From: Rhexocercosporidium sp. MPI-PUGE-AT-0058
Lineage: Eukaryota > Ascomycota > Leotiomycetes > Helotiales
Direction: 5' to 3'
DNA length: 64,000 nucleotides
Assembly (NCBI GenBank): GCA_020746875.1
Contig: JAGTJL010000029.1
Span: 372,001-436,000, forward strand
Shown: positions 1 through 11,652 of the stretch, in pieces
How the letters are laid out: the number at the start of each line of letters is the position of its first letter
Numbering within the stretch: the first letter of the stretch is position 1
Program-made: the position numbers and the translations under genes
The notes under the pieces: model-generated
Seen by the model: the letters and a program-made list of their open reading frames with translations, nothing else
Told to the model about the DNA's origin: nothing
Database searches by the model: none

Positions 1-1624
1 GCTAAAATAGCCCGGTCTTATAACCGCTCTTGCTGCGTAATTGACTTCGATAAAAAAAAAGCTTTATATAACTTAATATACGTTACTTTAAGATACTCTA
101 TTTATTTAAGAAATTAAATATATTAACAAATAAATTATTTAAAATACTTAAAAAAATAAATAACTTATTTTACTTAAATTTACTAACGAGTATAAAAGTC
201 TATAACGTCTTTTAAATAAGTAAGCTACGTAAAGACTTTAATAACCTTTTATTAAAGTAAGTCTAAGATAAACTTTTATTAAAGTAAGTCTAAGATAAAC
301 TTTTATTAATTAGTATTATAAGTAATAATAAATAAATTTTAAAAGAAATGCTTACTTATCGTAAAAAGTATTTTAACCTCTTATACCGCGTTACTTAGCT
401 TAATTATAACATTAAATTATAGTAATACGATGCCTTCAATTTTAAATATATATTATATGAAGTTAAAGTCTTTTATTTAAATAATCTTAGCTTATTTAAA
501 CCGCTAGTAAAGGTCTTTAATTAATTAAAAGCATAAAAAGTTAATATTAACGACTACGGTTATTATAATAATAATAAGGAAATAGATTGACGCTTAAAGA
601 CAAGATTTCTCCGGAAGAAAAGGTATTATAACGGTTTAAAGCTTTTAAAACCTTATTTCCAGCCTCGGCTATTTCCTTTTTATTTAAGAAATTGCCGAGA
701 TTAAACAAGCTTTTATAAAGCTTATTTTGAATAATTAATAAAAGTTTTTATCTTTTAAACAGATCCACGTAATCATTTAATAAAATTCTTTATTTTAAAC
801 GGCTATAAAATCTATAAGATTACGGAATTCCTTTAAACGTATTTTAAAAATAATATATTTCTAATATATTTACTTATATATACGTTATACGTCTTATAAC
901 CCTTAAATATAACGGTTTTCTTTACTTTAAAGCGTGCTTACCGAAAAGAATTATATAAATTAAGTTCTTTAATTAATTATATATTAATTAATAAACGTAA
1001 TTTTTTTGAAGGCTATTAAAAAGCACGCCGAGATATTATTATTTCTTTTTATATTAAATTTAAGTAAAGAATTAATAAATTATAATTAATATCTTTAGCG
1101 AAACCTTTAATAAGCTTATTATTACTAGAAAATAATAATAACCCGATAGCCCCGGCTCTTTAAAAGTCTTAAAGAGTAGTAATATTATTTCCCGAGCTTT
1201 TTAACACTTTTATTTAATTATAAATTCTTAAAGCTATAAAAGATTTTCGTTTATAAATACGTATTTTAATAAGCAAATTATATAATTAGCATTTAATATA
1301 GCGTTTACTTTTTAAGAATATTATAAAAGGATTCAATGAAAAGGATTACGAATTAATAAAAACAAATATAATAATTAAATAGTTAACAAAGTAATTAAAA
1401 GCAGTTAAGACTAAATAAAAAGAAGAAAATCCAAACTAGCTTAAATTGGGGCTACAAATCATTAATTTATATTAATAAGACTAGAATTAAATAAAGATTC
1501 CGACTTTCTAATTTCTTATATAGAAGTTGACGTAAAATATAATTATTAAGTGTTAAATAAAAAGTGCTAATATTACGCGAGGTGGGCGGAATAAGGGGGT
1601 AGGCGGAATGGTAAGGTGGGACGT
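1..1624. mobile_element. RIP-degraded DNA-transposon remnant, right end
   Basis: The stretch is extremely AT-rich with no usable frame, as expected of RIP-mutated repeat DNA. It ends abruptly at 1581-1624 in a GC-richer terminal sequence containing two GGCGGAAT units and finishing GGTGGGACGT, followed by a TA (1625-1626). The same terminus recurs at 45658-45679 and, in both orientations, at the ends of the foldback-like element at 45827-51807. I therefore read it as the right end of one TA-targeting element whose left end lies outside the window. The superfamily cannot be read from the interior. Confidence 0.5.
246..307. repeat. Short 27-bp tandem duplication
   Basis: A 27-bp unit beginning CTTTTATTAAAG occurs twice in direct tandem with an 8-bp third start. 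It lies in AT-rich repeat DNA and has no sign of function. Confidence 0.7.
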
Positions 1625-1626
1625 TA

Positions 1627-2208
1627 CCCGGCATAGTCGCACTAGGGACCACCAGCTATTAGAAGAGGAGAGCGATAAACAGTGCAGGCTTGATGAATTA
1701 GCGAACGTTGATATTTCTGCTACAGGAAATGAGACAATGAGTGACCTTGATTTTTTTGCGAATGCTGTCTCTTGTCAGAGCTCAAATGATATCGAGGAAG
1801 GTAACTAGGAATGGATAGGAGCGAGGAGTAACTTAAAGGATAAAGGGGAAGGTCTGGTATATCACTTGCAAGAGAACTGCGATAGAAGCTAAATTTGACC
1901 GATAGGTTAATTATCAGCTTTTGTTAGCAAGATAGGCTAAATTAGACGGGAATAAAAGTAGCGGGGTCGTTTGACGTGTAAGACGAGCCCGTAATATTAT
2001 ATAACGAGGGCAGCTAAGAATCATTCGATCTTCCATGCCTATGTTGCAGTATCTTGGGACGGTATAGCTCGCAGGGGCCCATGGATCTTGAGAAAATTGT
2101 CTTAGGACCTTGGATATCGTAAGAGGTTTCTCTTAAGATATTCCTCCCGGAGAATTCTTGAAGGAGCCCGTAAGTTTTTATTTCCAGAGGTCGTTAACCA
2201 TGTAGGCG
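1627..2208. other. GC-balanced non-repeat DNA, no convincing gene
   Basis: Composition switches sharply from AT-rich to ordinary at the transposon terminus. A 66-codon open frame runs on the plus strand across the terminus (1608-1808), but its first codons lie in the terminal repeat and it resembles nothing I recognise. It is more likely debris of a gene interrupted by the transposon than a complete gene. Confidence 0.4.
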
Positions 2209-2580
2209 TTAATCATCTTCTTCACCTATTTTCTTCAGCTTCAAGAAGCTTTTCATTATGTTCATTAATTGAAATCCTGGCACAGCTTTGACAGAGCTAA
2301 CCTGAGATGGGCTGGTACTTAATTGAGTAGTAATATTTGGAAGTCCAATGCTCCATGGTAAATAAAATTTCATCTGATTACTTAAGTCAAAAATTGAGCG
2401 ATGCAAGGCGAGCTTTTATGGCTTCATCACCAAGGTCAGACATGCAGGGATAAATCTCGCTTAGCTGTGCTTCCATGTTGTTTACTGATTGGATAACGTG
2501 ACCTATGCGCCTCTTTGCCATGCTGATTCGCTCAGCGCAAGCCAGGAAATAATCAAGCGTCGTTGAATCTTTGGATAGTT
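2209..2580 (-). pseudogene. Unidentified gene fragment, minus strand
   Basis: Two adjacent protein-like stretches are read on the minus strand. The upstream one (about 2390-2580) contains LDYFLACAERISMAKRRIG and a helical segment with EAQLSEIYPCMSDLGDEA. The downstream one (2209-2406) ends in a lysine-rich tail, KKIGEEDD, before a stop. A stop and a frame change separate them. Codon texture is like a real gene and not like RIP debris. I do not recognise the family. It may be an intron-containing small gene, but a decayed gene next to a transposon is the simpler reading. Confidence 0.3.
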
Positions 2581-3888
2581 ATATAGACAGGAGACGTTAA
2601 CCGTATATAGTTTACTAGGGAATTTATATGTAAAAGTATATAAAATAATACATTAAGCCCCTGCCTCACCTCCTTGACAGCCGGCCTACACCACCTCTAC
2701 TAGCGTGGGCAATGTCTCACCGGACGAAGGGATAGTTTTCAGCTTGCCCCAATAACCTACGGTTATCACTACCGTCTGCTTGCATTCCATGCCAGAGTCG
2801 CCGCTCAAACCGCATCCAATCAGGTCCCTTTCAATCGCCACCGGTCCCTACCACTAGCAGGATCCCCTACTAAGTTCGTGTGCCGCGACGAAGCTTCTAC
2901 CCTGAAATGAGGGCACGCCGACAAATGGGCAGGTCGAAGTCTTGCGGGTCCGACGAGACGTTTCCCTTCAGTTCTTCATCTGGCGCAATTGAAATGCCAC
3001 AGAGTCCAAGTTCAGTAGCTTGATGCCCAATCATTCCAATCCCTCGCGCGGAGCGGTACCGGCCCAGCGTCATACCCAAGTCTCATCATGGTTCCTAGAA
3101 TAATAAAACTGGCTTGGGTGCCGCGCAGGAAAGGGTCGTGTATAATAGCACAGAGCAGTACAGCTGGCCGCTTGACATCGGACTGGTGGATTGGCTTTGA
3201 TGGGTGGCACTACTCCTAGACTGTGAGTCCACTGTAGGTTTTTTTCGCTGCCACTACTCTTCTCTTCTCCCTTCTCCGAATCTCCCCTCCACCCACATCA
3301 TTTCCCCTCCACCCCTTAATTTTCGAGGGGCTAAAGTCGGAAAATCGGCCATTTACCCTGAACATGAAAAGCATAGTAGTAACGTTCAAGTTTGAAGCGA
3401 TATGTCAAGTGCCTCTATAAGTGTCATACCACTTTGATCAGCTTTCTTCTAGCCCTTGTACCACGGACTGTTTGGTGACTTCTCAACTATATTGTAGCTA
3501 TCCCGCGCCGAGATTGGGATGATGGGAACGCCCCGAAGAAGTTAGAATGAAAAATCACATCTCTCTTGGATGACGTGATAATTTTCTATATGCTGGTCAA
3601 GGTTTTCAACGATTTACTGGAAGTGGTCTTCAGACCAATTGATTACATCCCTGCCTTCTGATAAGTTAAGCTAAGAAAAATATAGGCTTACGGCTCACAT
3701 CTTGTTAATGACTATGATCAGCTGCTTTGCAGCACCAGAGAAGTCTCCAGAAAATCTTAGTCTTATATCAGCGTCAACTTTAGGAACAGAACGTAAAAGA
3801 AATGTTTAAGCAAACGAACGAAGGTACTGCTTCAACCGACTACAGACAGTCCTAACTAAACCCACTGGCCATATATTTTCTTTCCCGG
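2581..3888. other. Intergenic or decayed genic DNA
   Basis: No complete gene is visible. A 60-codon minus-strand frame (2897-3079) and a short minus-strand stretch near 3690-3800 (containing RLRFSGDFSGAAKQL, followed by a plausible GTGAGC donor) look like exon fragments, but neither can be extended to a recognisable protein. The downstream part would also hold the 3' region of the ankyrin gene. Confidence 0.35.
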
Positions 3889-5367
3889 CTACGGTTGGGC
3901 TCCGTGTGCCAACATTGCCATCGCAATCTCTTCGTCGTCATTCTGGACTGCCAACTGTATCGCTCTTATCTCCCTACCATCCGTTGTCTTGATTTCGGTA
4001 TCGATACCCGCCTCTAGGATCCTTGTGACCACCGCAACGTTGTTCTCAATGTTCTGACTCACTGCCACATGCAGGACGCTGAGCCCGCGCTTGTCCACGG
4101 CATTTATGTTGGCCCCATTCGTCAACAGGACATCAACCATACGCAGGTCACCTCGTGCGACGGCCAGCTCCAGTGGTCTAGTATCATTCGCCGTTGCCAA
4201 CTCCGGATTCGCACCGGCCCGTAGCAGAACCTCGACAACGTCGGCCAGCTTGGACTGGACCGCGAGATAGAGGGGTGTCGCGCCTCTCTCCTCCTGCGTG
4301 TTGACGTCCACGCTGAAGTCACCCTTGGCTTCTAGGATCAATCGCACTACCTCGAGCGTGTTTTCATCTTCGTTCTGTGCACATAGGTGGAGCGCGTTCC
4401 AGCCACGGTTCTCGACAGTGGTTGGATCCGCCCCGTGGTCCAGCAGCAGCTTCACCATGGCCGGATCGCTTTCCGCAGCCGCCATGCTCAAGGGGGACCG
4501 GCCACGAACGGTACGGCTGTTGGTATTGGCGCCATTTTTAAGCAGAAGCTCGGCCAGTTCGACGCCATTCCATAGTGCGGTGGCGATGAGCGGCGTGATG
4601 CCGTTCTCATCAGCCGCGTTAACATCACAGCCGTGTTCGACCAGGAAGCGGCAGATCTCGAGATTACCCACATCTTTGTTGCGGCAACCTCGCCAAGCCA
4701 ACAGAAGAAGTATGGTAGAGCCGTCCTCAATGCGGCTCTCGGGGTTTGCTCCTTTGGACATGAGCAGCTCGAATATCGTCCTTTTCCCTCCTAGACCGGC
4801 AAGAAGCAGAGGGGTAACTCCTCGGCCGTCAATGGCATTGACATTAGCACCTTTCTCCAAAAGAAACTGACAAAGCTCAAGGTGCCCACCCTGTGCTGCG
4901 TATGAAAGGGGTGTGCGGCCGTTTGAGTCTGTTGCATCGATGCCGGCCCCTTTATCCAGCAAGCTTCGAACGAGCTGCAGGCTTCCCTTTTGTGACGCAT
5001 AGTGAATAGCTTCCCAGCCTACTGGGGTTCTAGAGGACTCCTCTTCAGCAAAAGATCGGAGGATGTCTTCGGTCCCCCCGTTGCTTCGGATAGCATTAGT
5101 CAAAGCGTTGAGGATCTCCCGGACAGGTTCGAATCCCTTTCCAGATTCAGTATCTTGATCCCTCTCCGTCACGCCAGGGAACCGCGGTGGCACACGAGGC
5201 TTGCGAGCTCTCTCGGAAGAGAAAAGGTCGTCAAAGAGGGACGCAAAGGCTTGCGATCGCGACGGCGGGGTTTGCTGTGGGTTTCCAAGATCCAAGCGGA
5301 GTATTTCCTCCTCTGTATCCGAGTCATCGTTACCAAGCGAGAGGATACTGTGCAGGTTCTCTGACAA
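3889..5367 (-). CDS. Ankyrin-repeat protein, 11 repeats
   Basis: A single uninterrupted exon encodes 492 residues. The first ~115 residues are an acidic, low-complexity leader (DDSDTEEEI, then proline- and arginine-rich). From about residue 118 to the end there are 11 ankyrin repeats with clear TPLxxAAxxG cores and GANxNAxD turns. Two repeats carry insertions (around CRNKDVGNLE and DENTLEV). There is no catalytic domain, signal peptide or membrane segment, so it is probably a cytosolic or nuclear scaffold that binds partner proteins. It lies 1.0 kb from the kinase-ankyrin gene on the same strand, and the two may share ancestry for their ankyrin part. Composition is ordinary and no RIP-type stops are present. 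The start is the first in-frame ATG before the acidic leader. The partner is unknown. Confidence 0.9.
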   Translation of the reverse strand: MSENLHSILSLGNDDSDTEEEILRLDLGNPQQTPPSRSQAFASLFDDLFSSERARKPRVPPRFPGVTERDQDTESGKGFEPVREILNALTNAIRSNGGTEDILRSFAEEESSRTPVGWEAIHYASQKGSLQLVRSLLDKGAGIDATDSNGRTPLSYAAQGGHLELCQFLLEKGANVNAIDGRGVTPLLLAGLGGKRTIFELLMSKGANPESRIEDGSTILLLLAWRGCRNKDVGNLEICRFLVEHGCDVNAADENGITPLIATALWNGVELAELLLKNGANTNSRTVRGRSPLSMAAAESDPAMVKLLLDHGADPTTVENRGWNALHLCAQNEDENTLEVVRLILEAKGDFSVDVNTQEERGATPLYLAVQSKLADVVEVLLRAGANPELATANDTRPLELAVARGDLRMVDVLLTNGANINAVDKRGLSVLHVAVSQNIENNVAVVTRILEAGIDTEIKTTDGREIRAIQLAVQNDDEEIAMAMLAHGAQP

Positions 5368-6367
5368 ATTTTCGTCTTCGTTAATTGAGTCATTTGGATT
5401 TGGTCTAACTCGAACCCTAGTGTATATTGTGGTCAGTTGCTGCTGCCCTTTCAGAGTCTCAGTCCATCACCTACCGCTGTGGACTAGTGTCACGATTGAA
5501 TCTCAACCGAAAAGGATGCCGTTCAGTTTCTTTACGGGAACGAGGTTGAAAACTGCTGCCCAAAAACCTTGTTAGGTGTGCCATGTTGTTCTAGATTGCT
5601 CTTGCCGCCTTGTATACTGAACTCGATCTGAGGGTTGAAGTATGTTTCCACGTAGGAGATCCAGCTTCAGGGTGATGCAAAGCAGCCTTATTTCAACAGC
5701 CATCCCAACTTTCTTGCCACGAAATCAGCCTAATGCAAAATTATCTCTCAGGCTTGGTCAGGCGTCTCTGGCAGATCAAATCAGACAGCCTTGCGCGGTA
5801 TTGTTGCTGTGGCTTGGGGCTGAACTACAAGAGACGCTTGCTTTCTTTTTAATTGATTTTCATTCAGTTTTCGTTCTTCGTGCAGCGGCTTGAAAGGTTT
5901 GGCAAGGCGTGGATAGGTTATCTAATACATGTGGGCGCCAGATGTAGGGTACAATGTCGTCTGGTGGCGTAAGTGGTGCAGATATCGAACCATCTGACCA
6001 GCGCCAGGCTCACAGCCCCGGCGCCTTTTCAGCTGGCAATTTCTTTCACCTATACCTGCGAGGCTTCAACTTCCCAATCTGGTCGCGTGGTTCACTCAGC
6101 GGTGCCCAATCATTCTTTAGAGAGAGAAGGCAAATATTTAACTTCGGGAGTGATGCGCCAGATTTGAGCTTTGAAATGCAGTTTACGCGGCTTTATCTAA
6201 TCTCGCAATACAGGAGCCGCGACGATCATAAAATAAGTCTTGAAAGTTTCGGAGAAAGGAAAATGCTTGTTGGCACTAAGAGGCGACATTGAACTCAGGC
6301 ACCGAGCTCTCCATCTGAGAAAGAATGGGCTTAGGCAGAAACTCTTCAGACATTAGCTGATGATGAC
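5368..6367. other. Intergenic region between two ankyrin genes
   Basis: About 1.0 kb with normal base composition. It should contain the promoter of the ankyrin gene at 3889-5367 and the 3' end of the kinase-ankyrin gene. Short open frames on the plus strand (5642-5893, 5954-6292) show no recognisable domain. I see no repeat or RNA gene. Confidence 0.5.
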
Positions 6368-9033
6368 TCAGTCATCCTTCAGCATACGAATAACAACAAT
6401 CCGGTTCCTCTTGATAGCCCTTTCCAGTGGAGTCTCATTTGCTGTCCCACCTCGGATTGTTTTGTCCGCATTGCTGGACAGTAAAATCTTCACGGTCTCC
6501 TGAAACCCTCCTCCTGCCGCTCCAAAGAGCGGAGTTCTCCCGTTCTTGTCCAAAGCATTGACATCTGCCCTCCCCATAAGCAACTCCCTTACGGTGTCTG
6601 TCTTGCCCTCCCACGCTGCCCAGTGCAGTGGTGTTGTTCCGTCTCTGTCCCTTTGATCAACCTGTGCACCACGCTCCAGTAGGTATCGCACCATATCCAA
6701 GTTGCCAGTCATAGCGAATACGTGCAGCGCAGTCTCACCGCGTGTCCCTTGGATGGACGGGTTCACACCCAGCTCAACGAACTTACGGACTACATTTATG
6801 TAGCCGAGCTCAGCAGTCTGTATCATAGCCCTACCTGCGTAAGAAACCGGAATACTAAACTGGCCGCCAGTGCGTTTTGTGAGGAGCTTGAACATAAATT
6901 CAAATTCCTTAGCAGAGACTGTCTCAAAGCGCCGTTGCTGGACAGACAAGGCGTTCGCCATAGCTACTTGGTGTGAGTTGGATCGGACCTTGTCTCTGAT
7001 ACAATGATAAGCAATTTGTGACTGGCTTTTGTTGGAGTAGCCTCTTACTCTAACTCTGTGAGCCTTACAAAGAGTGGGATATTTTGTCTAGCTGCCGCGA
7101 AGCCGCTTGGTGGAAAACCGATCTTTGCTTTCTTCAGCACTAAATGAGTGAGCTCTTTACACTCTGGCCACTTTGAGTCCTCAAAAGATAAGCTGATAGA
7201 ATCCTGGTCATCAGCAGCTACACAGGCTAGAGCATGGAATACGGTAGCTCCTGCCAAGTCGTCGACAAATCCCGAGGGGAGCTGTGCTTGGCAGGTTATC
7301 AGAAGATTGCTGCAATGAGTATTCACGAGCGACATGATTACAGCAATCTCACGGGGCGAGAAAAGAGTTTTGTCGTCGGACAGAAATGGGAGATATTTGG
7401 TTACGAATTGCTTGGTAGTCGAGAGGGCGTAGTCGGGATCGGGATGCCGCGCAATTGACCTCCAGAATGATCCGCTTCTCCGTAGTCCATTGGGTGAAGT
7501 ATCGGATTTCAGGCACACTGAAAGCAATTGTAATGCAGTTGGCCGATCGTTGGGACTGGGGGCGAGACAGTCGCATACAACCTGCGCCAGAAGAGACGGT
7601 ACTGGCTTTTGGTCAGGTTGTGAAAGAGAAAGCAGTAATTGGACTCTGGCTTGCAATTCAGTAGGTTGCGCTTTCTGTGGGATTCTTCTAGCCAGCATGT
7701 AATGCAAAATGGCGCCGACGGCCCAAATGTCGCTCTTGGTTGACCAGTTCCGAATTTGCCCGTCCAGTTTGTCCTCTTCGGCAATCTCCTAGATGAATTT
7801 CAACGCGTTGGCATGACTGCACATTCAAGCATCAGAATAGGGCGATGAGCCATACCGGAGCCCAATACACTTTTGTCCCCACTCGCTGAGTAGAAGGACG
7901 CTTGCCACCTTCCGTGAGCTCAAACGACCCGCCAAAGTCGCCGAGTTTTGGAACCAATTCTCGCACCTCGTTCCGGCACGCTAAAAGAACTGGTGTTCGA
8001 AATTGCAGCCGTTAGTGAATAGTCGCAATGGCGGCAGAGTCCTCAGACATTACCATTTGCGGGTTTTATATCGCGATGCAGAATCGTATTCCAACCTTCT
8101 TCAAACCCGAGATACTCGCATAGCACACCGCCGTCTCGGCGGTTGGCATTCAAACCACTGTGACACCGTGAAAGCGCTGAAGCGAGAGCCTCTAATATTT
8201 CCCAGCATAGCTCATCCAGCCCGGCGCTGCATGACGATCTAAATCAGCGTGCCTGCCTTTCATAGGCTATGGTGTACTCAGACACTGGCGGGGAAACTCA
8301 CTCTGGCTGCTGCTCATCAAGCAAGCATTGTAAATCTCCGGCTTCGCAAAACTCTGTATAAATCTCCATTTTCGAATCTCTGAGTTCGTGATGCACATAC
8401 TCGAGAATGTTCGGATGGTTAAGAGTCATGTAGCACCTCAGCTCCATGTCTGTGGCACGGATCTGCTTGGCTCTTGCGGCCTTGTTGAAGGACGGGTTAA
8501 ATCTGATAATTTTGCAGGCAAAGTCCTACTTTGTCAGCGGCTGTAACTCGAGGCAAATAAAAAGGCGTAGAATAATGTACCCTATGGCACGCTCTGCAAT
8601 CCGCCTTGAAAACTTCTCCAAATGTGCCTTTTCCGATGTAGTTCTCCGTACTCTGGTCACTCTTTTTGAAACTGTGAGGGTTGCATTTGCCCTCCTTCTT
8701 TTGATAGCACACTATCACCTTGGATGACTCGCTTTCGCCTTCGGAATCTTGGTTTGGTGCTATTGTCGACTGAACATCGGTGGCTAAGGCCTCATCTTGT
8801 GTCGATTGTGCGGGCTCTTTTCCTAGGCTGGGTGCACTATCAGCAGAATCATTGCTAACGCCTATTCGTCTACGAGACATCTCGAGCTTGGTTGAAACTT
8901 CAGTCGCCGAGTGCTGGTTCCAGTGTTGGCTCCTGTCAACTTGACTGGTTTGGGTATCATGATCGAGGCTGTCTCCTTCTACCGAACCTGCTACGTACGA
9001 AGCCGACTCCATTGCGGTGGAGCGCGAAGTCAT
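6368..9033 (-). CDS. Ser/Thr protein kinase with C-terminal ankyrin repeats
   Basis: Six exons on the minus strand: 9033-8581, 8525-8302, 8238-8054, 7989-7856, 7788-7049, 6995-6368. The five GT-AG introns are 53-67 nt and every phase closes, giving 787 residues. A Ser/Glu-rich leader (1-130) precedes a full kinase domain: glycine loop IGKGTFGEVF (~132-141), the lysine of FACK (~156), a helix-C glutamate in DMELRC, HRDIKPAN (~280-287), DFG (~305-307) and APE spanning the fourth intron. All catalytic residues are present, so it is predicted active. A linker of about 200 residues leads to ~5 ankyrin repeats (from ~636 to the C terminus). The last intron joins the kinase part to the ankyrin part; without it, the kinase frame would stop at 7045. 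The gene is divergent from the HeLo-pseudokinase gene at 9452. Kinase plus ankyrin is the layout of animal RIPK4/ANKK1; orthology is not claimed. Confidence 0.85.
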
Positions 9034-9451
9034 TCAAGCATCAGATTCAGTATTGGCGTATGTTGTTACTAGTTGGACGTGTCCAAGGTATTCCTTCAAG
9101 ACGGTCGACCCAACTTATGATGAAGCAAGGCTGTCGCCGTGTTTAGTTACCTGCCCCCTCGTCTGATGCATGGCGCAGCAAAGAACGCCGAGCGGTTCAG
9201 CTGGGCGGCCTAGTGAACGCGTCGTCTCAGCATGCAGCCACGATCATACCAGAATATGGTATTGCTTTTTACGCGTGGGTAGAGTCATATGGTGCGCCTT
9301 TTGCCCACTCTGTCATCAGGCTGGGAATCTACTTTCTATAGAAAGAGGGCGAGGGGCTATGCCAGTTGCCTAGTCCGGTGGGGTTTTTACTTTGGCAACC
9401 TCACTTCCACCGAGCAAATCCATTTTCCGACTTGAGGCGCTAATCAGGACG
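9034..9451. promoter_or_regulatory. Shared intergenic region of a divergent gene pair
   Basis: The 418 bp between the start codons of the kinase-ankyrin gene (minus) and the HeLo-pseudokinase gene (plus) must hold both promoters and 5' leaders. Base composition is ordinary, and I see no strong TATA box or operator-like palindrome. The short spacing makes co-regulation plausible but does not show it. Confidence 0.55.
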
Positions 9452-11652
9452 ATGGCAGAGATGGCGCTGGCCGCGGTGTCCCTAAGCTTTCAGGTATTCT
9501 CCGGATGTATACAAGGTACGGCGTACTAATATTTGCTTGCTGCCCAATCCACCGTTTGGCTGCTTGGTGGTGTCTGACAGATCTTCTCCAGGCTACCAGC
9601 TCCTCTCAGAAGCGGCAGCATTGCCGAAAGAGTACCAGTATGTGCGAATCAGAGTTAGAATGGAGCAATTTCGTCTGCTCGACTGGGCTTCTGTTGCGGG
9701 ACTCTCCGAGAACGATAGCAGCCTTGTCGTGGGCCGTGCCGGCAAAGCCATGTTCATGGACGTGCTGGAGCAGCAGCATGAGCTACTGTACAGGTTTGGA
9801 CGTTTCGACCACAGATTGAAGCCGCTTTCCAAGCCCCTACTCATGGAGCTTCACAGTGTGACGAGTTGCGAACCCGAAGACGGGACTAACGACGCAGCTT
9901 CGCTGGTGGAGCTCCCCAGGTTTGAAGGCTTATTCAACAAAGTTCGGTCATATCTCGAGGCAACACGTACAGTTCCCACGAGACTACGTTGGGCTGTCTG
10001 CGATAAAGCAGCTATCGATGCCATGTTGAGTAAAATCTCAACATTAAATGACTTCCTCACTGAGCTCCTGAGCAAGGATCACGCAGATAGACTGCATGAA
10101 GTTAATGTATGTTTACATGATATCACAAAGATATCCAGCTAACTCGTTGTACAAGACAAGAACGTACTATGGAATGATGCAACTGAACTCCTCGTTTGGC
10201 CAGCTTCTCAACATTATCAAAGCGGGCCATGTTACCACAGTCGAGGAGTATGGAGAATCCAAGACCGCTGGTTCAATTGAAGAAAAGGAGAGATATACTG
10301 CGTTGCTACCGGCATCCTGGCAGCAGGGAAGCAATCATGACCATTTTGGTGCATCGCAGACAAAGTCCCAGGATTCTTTTTTGACGTCGCTTGCTCAACT
10401 GAAAGCGCTCAAAGCTGCAATACACCAGGGATGCTTGACTCCGATAGCTGCTCATGATATGGGTTTTGGAGATTCGGCGCAAGGATTGCTAGCTCAAGCG
10501 GAGCTGTCAAAAGAGGACTTCTTGTTTCTTGATGAACCGCCCAGCTCTGTGGTTCCTTTTGATGGCGAAAGGACTGATGCTATCTTCTACCAGAGGAAAG
10601 CAAGAGATAAAGGTATCAACGTATGGATCGAGTGGAAGTTCCAACACTCAGCCCGCCCAATGCCAACTCGCCGCCTGTCAAAATCTCCCTCGCAGCACGA
10701 CAACGCCGCCGTCAAGACGTCTAAGATGAGGACTGAACGCTTGACTGCACTCGTGACTCTCTTGCGGAACGACAAGAACACTCGACTCTTCAGGGCATCC
10801 AGCTGTCTTGGCTATCTGAGTGAGAAGATTCATATCCCAGAGAGCCGTAGAGGTGTCGACACGCATCGTTATGGGCTTGTCTTTCTTAAGCCCCCAGAAT
10901 GCGACTCAAGCAGTAAACTTGTGTCCCTTCTTGAGCTCCTCACGCCAATAAACGCAACATCACATCTGCCGATCACTATAAGGCGCATTTCTCCTAGTCT
11001 CACGGAGCGCCTCGTATTGGCACAAGCACTGGTTGAGAGCGTAGAACGTCTCCACGCAATTGACTGGTTACACAAAGGCCTGCGCAGCCATAATATCCTC
11101 TTCCCCACTACAGCTGATGGCTTAGAATGCGGTGACAAAATTGATGTGGACCTCTCGCGACCTATAATATCGGGATTCGAGTACGCGAGGCCAGTCTTTG
11201 AACCTCTTTGGTCTGAAAACAGCTTCCAAAATCCCGCCCATGACCTGTACCGTCATCCTGAGGTGCAGGCGGATGCTGGCCGGGACCTTGATGAGCACGA
11301 ATCTGCAGGTATGTTCAAGAAGAATTACGACATATTCTCCCTAGGCGTAATGCTTCTAGAAATTGCGGTCTGGAAGCCGGTGCATACAATTCTTGGCATC
11401 GACTTGGGGCATGCGATGTTGAAAGACACAATATCAGTGCAGAGGCGGCTGCTGAACGAGGAAAAGATTATGCAAGAGGTGAAGTTCAGCATGGGTGACG
11501 CAATATCCCAGGCAATAACGGCCTGCCTTACAGGAATGGATTTTGTTCAGTCTAATGTACGGGGCGAGAGCCTGGATGGCGAGTCTGGCCTAAGATTGCA
11601 AAGGGAGTTTTACACCAAAGTCGTACTTGCGGTAAAGGGAATGAGCATTTAA
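9452..11652 (+). CDS. HeLo-domain protein fused to a pseudokinase
   Basis: Three exons (9452-9515, 9592-10106, 10156-11652) encode 691 residues. Intron 1 (76 nt) is GTACGG...CCAG; intron 2 (49 nt) has the branch-like GCTAAC and ends ACAAG. The N-terminal ~200 residues look like the HeLo (prion-inhibition and propagation) domain of HET-S-type proteins: a short hydrophobic first exon, MAEMALAAVSLSFQVFSG, then the typical GYQLLSEA and RMEQFRLLDWASVAGL. The C-terminal half (~430-680) keeps a kinase fold, but the HRD position reads HKGLRSHN (~499) and the DFG position reads GFE (~533). Both catalytic aspartates are gone, so it is a pseudokinase. HeLo domains of the HET-S class target membranes and kill the cell when released. 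The gene is divergent from the active kinase-ankyrin gene. The second acceptor (AAG) is the least certain part of the model. Confidence 0.8.

Noticed and set aside
246..307. Possible CRISPR-like or satellite array
   Set aside because: There are only 2.3 units, with no spacers, and this is eukaryotic AT-rich repeat DNA.
1608..1808. 66-codon plus-strand frame as a small gene
   Set aside because: It begins inside a transposon terminal repeat and shows no family resemblance; probably chance or debris.
4298..4870. 190-codon open frame opposite the ankyrin gene on the plus strand
   Set aside because: It is the antisense of GC-rich ankyrin repeats, has Ser/Ala/Arg-rich text without domains, and lies wholly within a well-supported gene.
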